Source of the DNA: Ignavibacteria bacterium
GTDB taxonomy: Bacteria; Bacteroidota; Ignavibacteria; Kapaibacteriales; Kapaibacteriaceae
Assembly: GCA_015709655.1 (NCBI GenBank)
Contig: CP054181.1
Span: 919,262-983,261, forward strand
Direction of reading: 5' to 3'
DNA length: 64,000 nucleotides
Of the stretch, positions 37,916-47,609 are shown in pieces. Each line of letters begins with the position of its first letter. The first letter of the stretch is position 1. Position numbers and translations under genes: made by a program. The notes beneath the pieces were generated by a model. The model searched no databases. It was not told the origin of the DNA and was given only the letters and a program-made list of their open reading frames with translations.

Positions 37916-40900
37916 ATGAAACGTTTGCTTTCGTTTTCAAATCTTGTTCGCAACAGTACGCCCGGTGTGGCAGCGGAACCGGTAAGGCTCTCAGGTGTTG
38001 CACAATATCCCGGCAAATATGCGTTGTCACGCCGGCAGGCGCTGGGCATTGCCGGGACCTTGTCGCTGGCAGCGGCACCCTTGGCATCAGCCGTCGGACA
38101 GCTTTTTGCTGCGCGCTTCAGTATGGTCCGGCGCAAACAGCTTGTTGCATTTCAGGTAGCCGGTAAGGACAGGTGGGTTATCAATCCCGCAAGCTTCGAT
38201 GGCACGCCGGTACTCACGGTGCAGGAGAGCAGTAACGCAATTCAACTTCAGCTACGGTCTGCCTTCTTCCCCGGTACAACGATACCTGCCGACTTCACGG
38301 CCGTTATCGAAGGAACCACAAAGTCCTCCCTTACGCTAACACTCAATAAGCTTAACATCTCGTTTAAAGCCCCTTTCGTACCCTGGCTGCTTGATCAGGA
38401 TGTCCCCGAAGTAGAGGTACCAAAAACACTTAGTATCGTCTGTGGCAACGCCGGCATTACCATTGGTTCCGGAGCGCGGTTTCAAATGCGTCCGTCGTGG
38501 ACGCTCTCGGCCAAGGGGACGGTGCGTGCTGAGGTCCATACAGCCGCTGGTACAGCAGAACGTAACGCTGTTCGAGCCGATATTCAGCTTAACCCAACGC
38601 ACTCTATGCTGGTTCCGGCTGCCAAACTTGCCAGTCTGGTACGTCTGCACCGTGGTAACAACAGCTGGGACGTCCCTGTCCATGTTGTTGACACACCAAG
38701 CTGGGACGTGGTAGCCCACAACGATGCGTTTGAAACTCTCACCATCGAATCATCAACCGACGACCGTCAGGCCTATCTTTACGAAGGCCCAACCGACGGC
38801 AAGGTTGCCGTGCATGTTCACGAACTCAATGCAACACTGCCACTGCGCAACCCGCGGTATGGTTATGGTATTGGTGCTGACGGAGTGCACGAGGCCTTTG
38901 TTGCCAATTACTCCGAATCACCCAACTGGGTGATTGTTGGCGGAGTAAGCCTGGAGCTCTCGGATCGTGCGGGTATCCCGCCGCTTCAGCTTGAGCGTGT
39001 TGGCAACCGCATTACCAAGTGTGTGGTTGCACCCGGGTTGCGGCGATATACCATCCCGATTGACGGAACGATTACCCAGCCAACGGTTACCAAACCAGGC
39101 GTTCACCTTGCCCTTATGCCAGCTGGCGTATATGCCATGGCATTGCCTAAACCATCGTACTCACTTGCATCGCTGCAATTGGGAACCGGTACGCTAAATA
39201 AAGGAGAACTTAAGGTAGGCGGACAGAATATCCAGAATGTGGAAATGGCTTCCGACGATGCCGCAAGCAGCGTGAAGGGTATTGGCAAGGCAAAAATGAA
39301 GGCCAAGTACAGGGAGTTTGGTCCCAAGTTTGACCTTACGCTACCCGGTAATCCGGTTGTTACCGTGATCCGTCCTGATGACCTTGTTGTACTCTCGTTC
39401 GAATTTGCGGGCCTCACCATAAACAAAGGCGCCGGCACCTTTGGAGGAACAGGCAAACTCATTGTCCACTTCCAGCCGCAACATATTGCTGAGCGCGCAT
39501 TCTTTTATGTAAACGGACCTGACAAACCCGCCAATCCCAATCCACCACTTCCGCCAAGCGCCCCGAAAAACTCGGGTGTTGATGAGCCTATTGGTGAACC
39601 CCCAATCGAAAGTGTTCTTTCCAATCCCTCCCGCCTGGTTTTTACCACTCCTAACGGTTATTCGGGAACTTACTCTATCGAAGGACTGCTGGACTGGAGC
39701 AAATTCACGCTTCGGGTGTCGCCGAGTGCCAAACCACCTGAACCGGACTTTGCGCTGGCAATTATGCAGACAGCTTTTTTGGGGAAATACACATTGGCAG
39801 AAGCTGCCTTAGATCCCAAACCCGGCACCAGTAAAGCCAAGAAAAAAGTTGGAGGGGATTCCGGAGGCAGCAAACAATTCCAGGTCGGCTCGGCAAATCT
39901 GATGCTAAAGGGCTCCAAGGCGGCTGTAGCGAGTAACGTGAACTCCAAGGTTAAGGTCCAGTTTCAGGGTCACTCTGACTTCTCAAACATGTTTACTGAA
40001 ACCTTTGCTGCGGGGTATCTTGCTGCACAGTTGGCTAAGCCCCCAATAAAGGTACCGGCATCCGACGAAACCGTTATTGAATATCCGTACAGGGTAATGT
40101 TGTCACCAAACGTGTACGCCGGTTGGTCACATTCTGCAAAGCCCAAAACCAACACTGAAAATCGTCGGACCGAACTGTGGCATACCCGCCTTGGCGTGAA
40201 ACACAGTGACGGCACTGTAAGCGAGGAAGCCGCATACTTTAGGACCGTGCGGGCAATCTGGAGTCCCGATTATGGAACCGACTACCTGATGCCGGCAAAG
40301 TTTAAGGAACGTCCGTTCAGAACCTCACTCAACCGGCGGGATCGCCATGAAATTGTTCGCCTTACCAGCGATTACGACATGGCCACCAAGAATCTCCCCG
40401 TGAAGGTTAACCAGCTAATGCTCACGGCATTGGGGGCATGGGCCGACATGGCGGGTAACTGGGACCCCCTTGGACAGGACCAGCTTGACGTTGAAACATG
40501 GATTCAGCGCGGCACTCAGGGACGCGACCATTTTGTTCGGGTATGCTACAAAGGCTTCTTATTCCCCTTTGGCAACCGCGCCACCCTGGTCAAAGAAACA
40601 GAACGCAAGTTTGTTCGCACTCCCAGGGGGCACATGGCTGCCTATTTAATGCAGCGCCTGTACATCATCCTGCGTCAGCCGGAACGTGACCTGCCTGCCA
40701 GCGGTCTCGATGGTATGGAGTATATGGGAAGGGGCTTCCCATTCAGGAAAATTACAATAACAACAAAGACAACGCCTAACCTGTTTTCACCTGACCTTCA
40801 GCAAACGCCGGCTGGCTCATCACCTACATTGTCGATTGCACTTGGCAATGGCATGGGCAGCAATAGTTTGTGGCCGGTTTTCAGCAATAATGGTGTTAAT

Positions 40901-43165
40901 CAGGATGTACAATGGTCATGCATTGGCCGCGACTGGGATAATAACGATATTCACTTTTCGGTTCCCCTGGCGTTTATCGCAAATACCGATGCCACGGGTG
41001 CCAACTGTCAGAACTGGATTACAAACAAATACAAGACTGAGACCGCACGGCGCACTGTTAACATGGCGGGACAGTCTATAGCCTATGCTCCATCAGCAAA
41101 AAAAGGCGATACGTCACTGCCAACGAAAAATTTTCTGCTGAATGGCTATTATGCTCCCGGAGCCGAAATCAATACACCAAGGTTCTTCCCCTCAATGCAG
41201 AAGAGTTCCGTTGTCATCGAGAAGGTTGCGGAACTCATGGGCACGAATGAACCACGAGAAATTGAGTACTTCCTATCCTATCTGAAGTATGCTTTTGAAA
41301 AGGGAACACCACCCGGACAGGGGGCTGCTTCGGTCAGCCTCGATGCGGTGAAAAATACTGCCCAGGTGTTCGTAAACCTCCTGTCGCCACTTGAAATGAA
41401 TTTTTCGGCACAGTCCGATAAGTCCGGCGGCATAGCAGCACCAAGTATCGGGATTGGCGCACTCTCTCGGCTTATGGGTCCGATCCCGGGTGACTTCACG
41501 TTGGTCGGCAACTTCGCTGACGAAGCAGCCAAGATTGCGGCAATGGCTGACAAGCTCAAGAATGCGGTAGTTGCAGCAGGGAATTTTGATCCGATGCAGT
41601 ACTTCAGCGACCTGCTGAATGCTAAAATTCTTGGCGATATCACGCTCCAGGATGTTCTCAGTTTCGTGATGGACGTGCTGAGCAATTTGGATAAAATGCC
41701 TGGTCTTGATAAAAAAGATGATTTTGGCATGGGCGACAAACTCAAGGAAGGAATGTCGAACGCCGATGTTGCCTCCATGCTGCAAGAGGTTAAGGATCAG
41801 GTTGACAAGATAAAAGATACTGCCTCGGAAATTGCTGATGGCGTTAATCAGGAAGTCAAAGAAGCCAAACAAGCAGCTCTGGATGTTGCCGCCAGCGTTA
41901 AAAATCAGATTGATGAAGCAGTATCGAAACTTAATTCTGGCGCCGAAGAAATTAAAAAGTATATCGAAACCGAGATTAAGCAGTGGAAGAAGAAGGTTGA
42001 AGATGCAGCCAACGAGCTGAAATCTGAAATCGAGAAGGCTCTTAAACCTCTGAAAGAAGCCGGTAACGAAGCATATAAAATGTACGAGGAAGCTAATAAT
42101 GCCCTTAACATTCTCAAACAAGGTCTGAACTTGGTTTTTGAATGGCAGACGGAAATCAAGAGTACACCGGGTGACATTCTGGTGCCACTGCATTCCTCAC
42201 CCTCCAATGATTCCGATAAGGCAATCCTGTACCTTAAAGCTGAAATAAAGAAGGGCCTGGATCTAAATCCGCCCGAAGTTCTGCTCTTTGGTTCAATCTC
42301 GAACTTCATTGTGAACCTCATTGGTACCGGTGCAGCACAGTTCCTGATTATTAAATTCAACCGCATCGCTCTCTCGGTAAAGATCGGCGAAAAACCAAGT
42401 ATCGATCCGGATATCGAAGCGGTGGAATTTGCCGGCCCCCTCACGTTTATCAATAAACTTAAAGACCTGATCCCAAGCGGTGGCAGTGCCGGCGGCGTTG
42501 GCTTTTCGTTCTCGTTCGACGTTCAACCATCGGGGGTATCGGCTACACTTACAATTACACTACCCAACGTTACCGTTGGAGTGTTCTCATTACAGAACCT
42601 AAGCTTCCTGATGCGGGTTACCATCCCGTTTGACGGACGACCATTCTCGGCATATTTCGCGTTCTGTACCAAGGACAATCCGTTCCGCATCACCATCATG
42701 ATGTTTGGCGGCGGTGGCTTCTTTGGTATCGAAATCACGCCTAAGGGTGTGCGGATGCTCGAAGCTGCCTTTGAGTTTGGCGGCAACTTCTCGTTTGACT
42801 GCGGCGTTGCTTCCGGTGGTGCCAGTGTCATGGCCGGGATTTACTACAAGCTGGAGATAAAGCAGGTTGATGGCAAGGACGTTGAGCAAAGCGAACTAAC
42901 CGGTTACTTTAAACTCACCGGCAATCTGAGTGTACTCGGGCTGATCAGAGTATCGCTGCTATTCGAACTTAAGCTTACATGGCAAGGAAACGGGAAGGTA
43001 TTTGGTACTGCAACAATCGAGGTTGAGATCGAAATCCTCTTCCTCAGCTTTAGCGTCGGCGTTACCGTGGAACGCCAGTTCAAGGGTGACGATGCTGACC
43101 CAACCTTTATTGACCAGTTCCCGGAACAACCTATGTGGCTGGAATATTGTAACGCATTTGCATAA
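37916..43165 (+). CDS. Very large exported protein (1749 aa), unknown, with Tat-like signal and central coiled coil
   Basis: I do not recognise a family. Residues 38-59 read SRRQALGIAGTLSLAAAPLASA, a twin-arginine-like signal preceded by a 37-residue extension. Residues ~70-520 are strand-rich, ~540-640 contain Pro- and Lys/Gly-rich linkers (NPPLPPSAPK, KPGTSKAKKKVGGDSGG), ~690-1150 are mixed with many Trp and Tyr, and ~1280-1405 form a long charged helical/coiled-coil segment. From ~1425 to 1740 comes a glycine- and Phe-rich strand domain (MMFGGGGFFGIEITPKGVRM, GVASGGASVMAGIYYKLEI). An 11-bp gap and AAGGAG at its stop link it to the next large gene. The sequence gives no enzymatic motif. A structural or envelope-associated role is inferred only. 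Confidence 0.8.
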   Translation: MKRLLSFSNLVRNSTPGVAAEPVRLSGVAQYPGKYALSRRQALGIAGTLSLAAAPLASAVGQLFAARFSMVRRKQLVAFQVAGKDRWVINPASFDGTPVLTVQESSNAIQLQLRSAFFPGTTIPADFTAVIEGTTKSSLTLTLNKLNISFKAPFVPWLLDQDVPEVEVPKTLSIVCGNAGITIGSGARFQMRPSWTLSAKGTVRAEVHTAAGTAERNAVRADIQLNPTHSMLVPAAKLASLVRLHRGNNSWDVPVHVVDTPSWDVVAHNDAFETLTIESSTDDRQAYLYEGPTDGKVAVHVHELNATLPLRNPRYGYGIGADGVHEAFVANYSESPNWVIVGGVSLELSDRAGIPPLQLERVGNRITKCVVAPGLRRYTIPIDGTITQPTVTKPGVHLALMPAGVYAMALPKPSYSLASLQLGTGTLNKGELKVGGQNIQNVEMASDDAASSVKGIGKAKMKAKYREFGPKFDLTLPGNPVVTVIRPDDLVVLSFEFAGLTINKGAGTFGGTGKLIVHFQPQHIAERAFFYVNGPDKPANPNPPLPPSAPKNSGVDEPIGEPPIESVLSNPSRLVFTTPNGYSGTYSIEGLLDWSKFTLRVSPSAKPPEPDFALAIMQTAFLGKYTLAEAALDPKPGTSKAKKKVGGDSGGSKQFQVGSANLMLKGSKAAVASNVNSKVKVQFQGHSDFSNMFTETFAAGYLAAQLAKPPIKVPASDETVIEYPYRVMLSPNVYAGWSHSAKPKTNTENRRTELWHTRLGVKHSDGTVSEEAAYFRTVRAIWSPDYGTDYLMPAKFKERPFRTSLNRRDRHEIVRLTSDYDMATKNLPVKVNQLMLTALGAWADMAGNWDPLGQDQLDVETWIQRGTQGRDHFVRVCYKGFLFPFGNRATLVKETERKFVRTPRGHMAAYLMQRLYIILRQPERDLPASGLDGMEYMGRGFPFRKITITTKTTPNLFSPDLQQTPAGSSPTLSIALGNGMGSNSLWPVFSNNGVNQDVQWSCIGRDWDNNDIHFSVPLAFIANTDATGANCQNWITNKYKTETARRTVNMAGQSIAYAPSAKKGDTSLPTKNFLLNGYYAPGAEINTPRFFPSMQKSSVVIEKVAELMGTNEPREIEYFLSYLKYAFEKGTPPGQGAASVSLDAVKNTAQVFVNLLSPLEMNFSAQSDKSGGIAAPSIGIGALSRLMGPIPGDFTLVGNFADEAAKIAAMADKLKNAVVAAGNFDPMQYFSDLLNAKILGDITLQDVLSFVMDVLSNLDKMPGLDKKDDFGMGDKLKEGMSNADVASMLQEVKDQVDKIKDTASEIADGVNQEVKEAKQAALDVAASVKNQIDEAVSKLNSGAEEIKKYIETEIKQWKKKVEDAANELKSEIEKALKPLKEAGNEAYKMYEEANNALNILKQGLNLVFEWQTEIKSTPGDILVPLHSSPSNDSDKAILYLKAEIKKGLDLNPPEVLLFGSISNFIVNLIGTGAAQFLIIKFNRIALSVKIGEKPSIDPDIEAVEFAGPLTFINKLKDLIPSGGSAGGVGFSFSFDVQPSGVSATLTITLPNVTVGVFSLQNLSFLMRVTIPFDGRPFSAYFAFCTKDNPFRITIMMFGGGGFFGIEITPKGVRMLEAAFEFGGNFSFDCGVASGGASVMAGIYYKLEIKQVDGKDVEQSELTGYFKLTGNLSVLGLIRVSLLFELKLTWQGNGKVFGTATIEVEIEILFLSFSVGVTVERQFKGDDADPTFIDQFPEQPMWLEYCNAFA

Positions 43166-43176
43166 GGAGTGATATC

Positions 43177-46100
43177 ATGGCAACAACAACACAAGAACTA
43201 CAGTTTACCGTAATCCCCTACGATGTTGATGTTCGTGACTCAGGAACATGGCTCCGCGCTGCAATCGTACTGACTCCGCGGCTTCAGGATGTTACATCGG
43301 CACCTACTACCTTAGCCAGTTATCCGGATTTTCTTGACTGGCCGGAATCATTAAAAAAACTGAGTTTTGAATTAGTTGTCAACGGGACTACTATACCCGG
43401 TAATGAGCTGACCGTGATTGACGAACAGCCCGACAGCGATGTCTGGAAAGCTGTATTCAATGAAAACACCGCTGTTAATCCCCATGGTGTGGGAGAGGTG
43501 TGGCCTAGCTACCAGATTATTAGTTTCTCCCCTCTGGAAGTTGACAGTGCCTTGCGTAGTACCTATACAAAACTTGTACAAACGTTTACAGACAAGACGC
43601 CTGTTTTTGAACCACCCAAAATTGCAAATGCTACTTTAAAGGTTAGTCAGACCAGCCAGCCACCCCTTATTGAGGCGCTGTCAGGTATTATACCAAGTAT
43701 GGATCAGGAGCAACAATTCAGGAATGTTCTGAACCAATGGGAAAAAAGTGGCCAGGCAGCCACGCAGCGAGCCATGCGCAACGAGGGCAATACCGAGTCA
43801 AGACAAAAACGAGGTACGGGCCAGAAGGAACGGATCCCAATCCCACAGAAAGTTGAACAAATGATGTTCCCGGTACCGCTGGGCGAAGGAATCACACCGG
43901 ATTCAAAAGCCGGCTCACTGCTCATGGCGGAACTGTATCATAAGGCTCGTATCTATCCAGTAGATACCGTCTCCGGGAAGAACAGAACGTACCGCGATCG
44001 GCGTCCGAAGATTAAAAAACCAACGTTCGACTTCCACCAGGTTGTTGGTGTGCTGCGTGAGTTTCCTGTAGTGATGCGACGCCTCGGCCTTACAATTCAT
44101 GTTGAATTTAAAGCCCCTTCATCACTTGGTAATGTGGGTAAAATCTCGTGTAACGTACAATGGAAGGTTGCCGCAGCCATACCAACAACCACCATCTCCC
44201 CGTTTACGCGTTACATTTTCAATGACTCCGGTGATAAACAATTTTGGCAGTTCCTGCCCAAGCCCCTTGACGGGTCTGAAATCGTTGGTCCGCTCCTCTG
44301 CTTAAACAACCCCGAGCATTTTGCGGTTACTCAAATCGACCTCGACTCGTCAGCCTTGAAAATGCTTGGTTATATACGAAACATCTTGCACCGTTATTCC
44401 AAAACACGGGATACGCCAGATGCTTATTTGTCTGCCGAGCCCCCGGCAATTCGTGGTACGGGCTTGCAGCTCATTCGGAAGAACCGTGGACTAAAGCTTG
44501 CAAAATCCATTATTCGGAACAGCCAGCACTGGAATTCGCTGATTGCAAATAACACGCCGGTATTACATGCCGACGATGTGATGCGTGGCTATCGTATAGA
44601 TATTTACGATGAAACCGCAGGGACATGGCAAAGCTTGATGCGTAGGAACGCAACCTATACCTTCCCGCTTGCCGATGAACCACTGCGATCGGCCGGTATC
44701 AGTGTTACCGACGAAGAGGGCGTGCTTACCTTTGGAGCATCCCGACCGCCAGGAAGTGAAGACGATCCGTCCCTGCAACAGCTGTATGCACACGAAGTGA
44801 TTGCACAGTGGGAAGGCTGGTCGATTGTTGCACCGCCAATTGGACAGTTTATTGACAACGATGACCAGATTGCGCCCGGGAGCAATAAACAAAAGCCGCC
44901 GGCAGACTACGCCTACCAGGTTGAATCCGATATTTCAATCGTACCCAAATCCCTACCTCGATTACGGTACGGACGGAAGTACAGGATGCGCGCACGATTT
45001 ACCGATATCGCAGGTAACAGTGCCAAACTTTCAGATATGAATCCCGCTGACTTTACCTGCGCTACCGATGCCGTACGGTACGTGCGCTGGGATCCGATTG
45101 GTTCGCCAACACTTGCACTGCGCAATCATCCCGTTGAGGGCGAGGATATCGAAACCATGGTAATTCGGAACTACAATGCAAGCGAGGATGATACACAGGT
45201 TGTTCAAACTACCGAAACCTGTGAACGCCATTTCTTCCCGCCGCTGGCGTCAGTTCAGACTGCGGAACGGCATGGTCTGTTCGATAAAAGTCCAACGGAA
45301 GAGATGGTTGGCAACAACACAATGTTCGACCTGATTCGTGGGAAGGAGAAGTCGTTGCCACAGCGGTGGTACACACGAAATGAGAACGGCAACCTGCAAG
45401 CCGAAGCTACTGACAACACTCCGCCATCGGATCCCAATAAAAAGAAAACTGCCATAGCGTACCCGCTGGTACAAGCCGGCAGTACGGAGGTCCCGTATCT
45501 CCCTGATCCAATTGCCCGGACTGTTACCCTTAGCAATGTGCCCGGCTTAAACACAGGTGATATTATCGAGATCAATACCGGAGGGGCTACTCAGGCTACC
45601 GTGGCGATCGGAACATCGGTTGTTACGATTGGCTTTGATACCTTTAGTCAGTGGCCTGCGCTTTCGTCCATTTTACTCCGACTTGCCGAGGGGAACAAGA
45701 AACCCGTGTGGGAGGCTTCATCAAAAACGCTGACCCTTTTCCTTCCTGCCGGCGAACAGGCATGGATACAGTTTAGCAGCGGCCTTGGCGACAAGGATTC
45801 TGAGGCTAAACACAATCTGGATTTGCATGGTCATAAACAAACATTGATAGATGCCGGTCTGCCGGCCGTTCAGGTACATAACGCTGGTCGTGGATTAAAC
45901 TGGCTGATTTCGCCCGCACGTACTCTGCACCTTGTTCATGCTACTCAAAAGCCGCTTAAAAAACCAGAAATCGTCAAGCAAAGTCTAAAAAGACGTGTCT
46001 TCGGCGGTACCGACGCCACCATCAGCTTTAAACACATCAAGGTTGATGCCCGATCAACACAAAAGATAGATATGTTTACAGATTGGAAAATGTGGATCGA

Positions 46101-47481
46101 TGACGTCACAAAACCCAAGCCGGAAGAAGTTCCGTTCAGTACCTATTTCTTTGACCAACATTGCGAAAAACGTACCGACGATGTGCTGACAACGGAGCGC
46201 ACACAGGAATTTGGTGATACAAAATTCCGTCGGGTTACATTCTCACCGTTGGCAACAACCCGCTTTAAAGAGTATTTGCCAGTCTCCTTACGGTCAAACA
46301 AGGACAATCTTACTCGAAAGGGACCGGGTAAGGAAATGATCATACCCAGCACGAAGCGTCCGGATGGTGTTCACTTTCTTTATGCTGTTCCCTCGTTCCG
46401 CTGGGTTGAGTCCGAGAAGAAACTTGTAGGCAACGTCATAAAAAGTACACGTAAGGGCGGTGGAGTACGAGTGTACATGAACAGGCCGTGGTATAGTTCA
46501 GGCAATGGTGAACTGCTTGGTGTTGTGCTCTATAACAGCCAGCCGTTCAAGCCCTCAGCCGTCAATACCGAAACCGATAACGATGATAACAACAATTCTT
46601 ATAAGGGAATTAAACTCGGTCTGAGTGAATCCGGCAGCACCGGCTATGCCGATAAAATGGCTGGTATTGCCTCGATACTTGCAACGGGGAAACTCGAAAT
46701 TCCTGAGGAGTTGCATCCTTTCGTCACTCAATGGGGGCTTGACCCCATCTGGCTAAGTGAGCCCACCCCAAGCGATAACTCACCAAGAGTGCCAAATTTC
46801 CGCGATCCTGCCCTGGTACTGCCCAGTGTAAGTCTGGAAGAGGTCAACCCCAAGCAGCGCTTTACTGTGGTTGCGTTCGAGCCAAAGTTCGATGAAGACC
46901 GGAAACTGTGGTATTGCGATATCGATCTGGATCCGGGCGAATCTTACTATCCCTTTGTGAGGTTTGGTCTTGTTCGCGTACAGGAACATTCCCTAGCTGA
47001 CGCTGCTACCGGTAAGGATGTTTACTGCTCCCGCGTTACGCAAAGTACGTTTTGCCAGTTAGCTCCTGACCGCGAGGCTATGGTGAGGATTGAAGATGAT
47101 GGTAAGAATATCAGCATCCAGGTTACCGGCCATACCTACCGGACTAACTCTGTTGGACAATTGGGGAGTGAAATCGAGGTTGCCCTTGAACGACGTGACC
47201 CTGGTGCAGGAAGTACCGACCTCGGGTGGACGCGTGTAACACACCAACGGTTAGACAGAATTCATGCTGCCAATATCTGGGCTGGTATGATTGCATTAAA
47301 AGAACCTATTGGCAGCACCCAGTACCGCATGGTTATTACCGAGCTGGAATCATTCTTCTCCGATCCGGACGATCCGAGACGCCGCCAGACAAGTCTTGGT
47401 GACCCGAAGTCCGGCCAGGGTCCAATTACCTTAGAGGTTAGCAACCGCATCGTTTATGCAGATGTCCTGGAACTGTTCTAA
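43177..47481 (+). CDS. Very large protein (1434 aa), unknown, partner of the 1749-aa protein
   Basis: 1434 aa with a perfect AAGGAG site at 43164-43169 that overlaps the stop of the preceding gene, so the pair is co-translated. No signal peptide: the start is MATTTQELQFTVIPYDVDVRD. The N-terminal ~150 residues and much of the rest look like beta-rich, immunoglobulin-like modules; LRYGRKYRMRARFTDIAGNSAKLSD (near residue 590) resembles an Fn3/Ig-type strand pattern. A basic/Lys-rich patch lies at ~205-225, and a VTLSNVPGLNTGDIIEINTG segment near 785. No catalytic motif is recognisable. If its partner is exported, this one may be cytoplasmic or use another route. Function unknown. Confidence 0.8.
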   Translation: MATTTQELQFTVIPYDVDVRDSGTWLRAAIVLTPRLQDVTSAPTTLASYPDFLDWPESLKKLSFELVVNGTTIPGNELTVIDEQPDSDVWKAVFNENTAVNPHGVGEVWPSYQIISFSPLEVDSALRSTYTKLVQTFTDKTPVFEPPKIANATLKVSQTSQPPLIEALSGIIPSMDQEQQFRNVLNQWEKSGQAATQRAMRNEGNTESRQKRGTGQKERIPIPQKVEQMMFPVPLGEGITPDSKAGSLLMAELYHKARIYPVDTVSGKNRTYRDRRPKIKKPTFDFHQVVGVLREFPVVMRRLGLTIHVEFKAPSSLGNVGKISCNVQWKVAAAIPTTTISPFTRYIFNDSGDKQFWQFLPKPLDGSEIVGPLLCLNNPEHFAVTQIDLDSSALKMLGYIRNILHRYSKTRDTPDAYLSAEPPAIRGTGLQLIRKNRGLKLAKSIIRNSQHWNSLIANNTPVLHADDVMRGYRIDIYDETAGTWQSLMRRNATYTFPLADEPLRSAGISVTDEEGVLTFGASRPPGSEDDPSLQQLYAHEVIAQWEGWSIVAPPIGQFIDNDDQIAPGSNKQKPPADYAYQVESDISIVPKSLPRLRYGRKYRMRARFTDIAGNSAKLSDMNPADFTCATDAVRYVRWDPIGSPTLALRNHPVEGEDIETMVIRNYNASEDDTQVVQTTETCERHFFPPLASVQTAERHGLFDKSPTEEMVGNNTMFDLIRGKEKSLPQRWYTRNENGNLQAEATDNTPPSDPNKKKTAIAYPLVQAGSTEVPYLPDPIARTVTLSNVPGLNTGDIIEINTGGATQATVAIGTSVVTIGFDTFSQWPALSSILLRLAEGNKKPVWEASSKTLTLFLPAGEQAWIQFSSGLGDKDSEAKHNLDLHGHKQTLIDAGLPAVQVHNAGRGLNWLISPARTLHLVHATQKPLKKPEIVKQSLKRRVFGGTDATISFKHIKVDARSTQKIDMFTDWKMWIDDVTKPKPEEVPFSTYFFDQHCEKRTDDVLTTERTQEFGDTKFRRVTFSPLATTRFKEYLPVSLRSNKDNLTRKGPGKEMIIPSTKRPDGVHFLYAVPSFRWVESEKKLVGNVIKSTRKGGGVRVYMNRPWYSSGNGELLGVVLYNSQPFKPSAVNTETDNDDNNNSYKGIKLGLSESGSTGYADKMAGIASILATGKLEIPEELHPFVTQWGLDPIWLSEPTPSDNSPRVPNFRDPALVLPSVSLEEVNPKQRFTVVAFEPKFDEDRKLWYCDIDLDPGESYYPFVRFGLVRVQEHSLADAATGKDVYCSRVTQSTFCQLAPDREAMVRIEDDGKNISIQVTGHTYRTNSVGQLGSEIEVALERRDPGAGSTDLGWTRVTHQRLDRIHAANIWAGMIALKEPIGSTQYRMVITELESFFSDPDDPRRRQTSLGDPKSGQGPITLEVSNRIVYADVLELF

Positions 47482-47511
47482 ACAGTTCCCTCCACTATAT
47501 TAACTACCCGC

Positions 47512-47543
47512 AAAGCCCGTCACACAGTGTATAACGGGCTTTT
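47512..47543 (+). terminator. Rho-independent terminator after the 1434-aa gene
   Basis: AAAGCCCGT (47512-47520) pairs perfectly with ACGGGCTTT (47534-47542), a 9-bp G+C-rich stem with a 13-nt loop, ending in TTTT. It lies 30 bp after the stop of the large gene and separates that transcript from the Fnr-like regulator gene. Confidence 0.75.
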
Positions 47544-47572
47544 GTATTTCCGACCATTTCCACGTCACTCAC

Positions 47573-47580
47573 TATCTTTG
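47573..47580 (+). promoter_or_regulatory. Bacteroidota-style -7 element upstream of the Fnr-like gene
   Basis: TATCTTTG fits the TAnnTTTG element of Bacteroidota promoters and lies 29 bp before the regulator's ATG. The matching upstream TTTG box is not at the ideal distance, so this is tentative. Confidence 0.35.
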
Positions 47581-47609
47581 CTCCCGTAGGTATTTTCTCA
47601 CCATTACAC

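Noticed and set aside
41273-42193. Long open frame (306 codons) on the minus strand within the 1749-aa gene
   Set aside because: It is the reverse of a Lys/Glu/Ala-rich coiled-coil coding stretch, and its product is a low-complexity Phe/Leu/Asn-rich chain; the plus-strand gene explains the region fully.
37916-47481. Giant gene pair as phage tail or contractile injection genes
   Set aside because: No sheath, tube, baseplate, tape-measure or ATPase genes lie nearby, and neither protein shows tape-measure-type repeats over its length.
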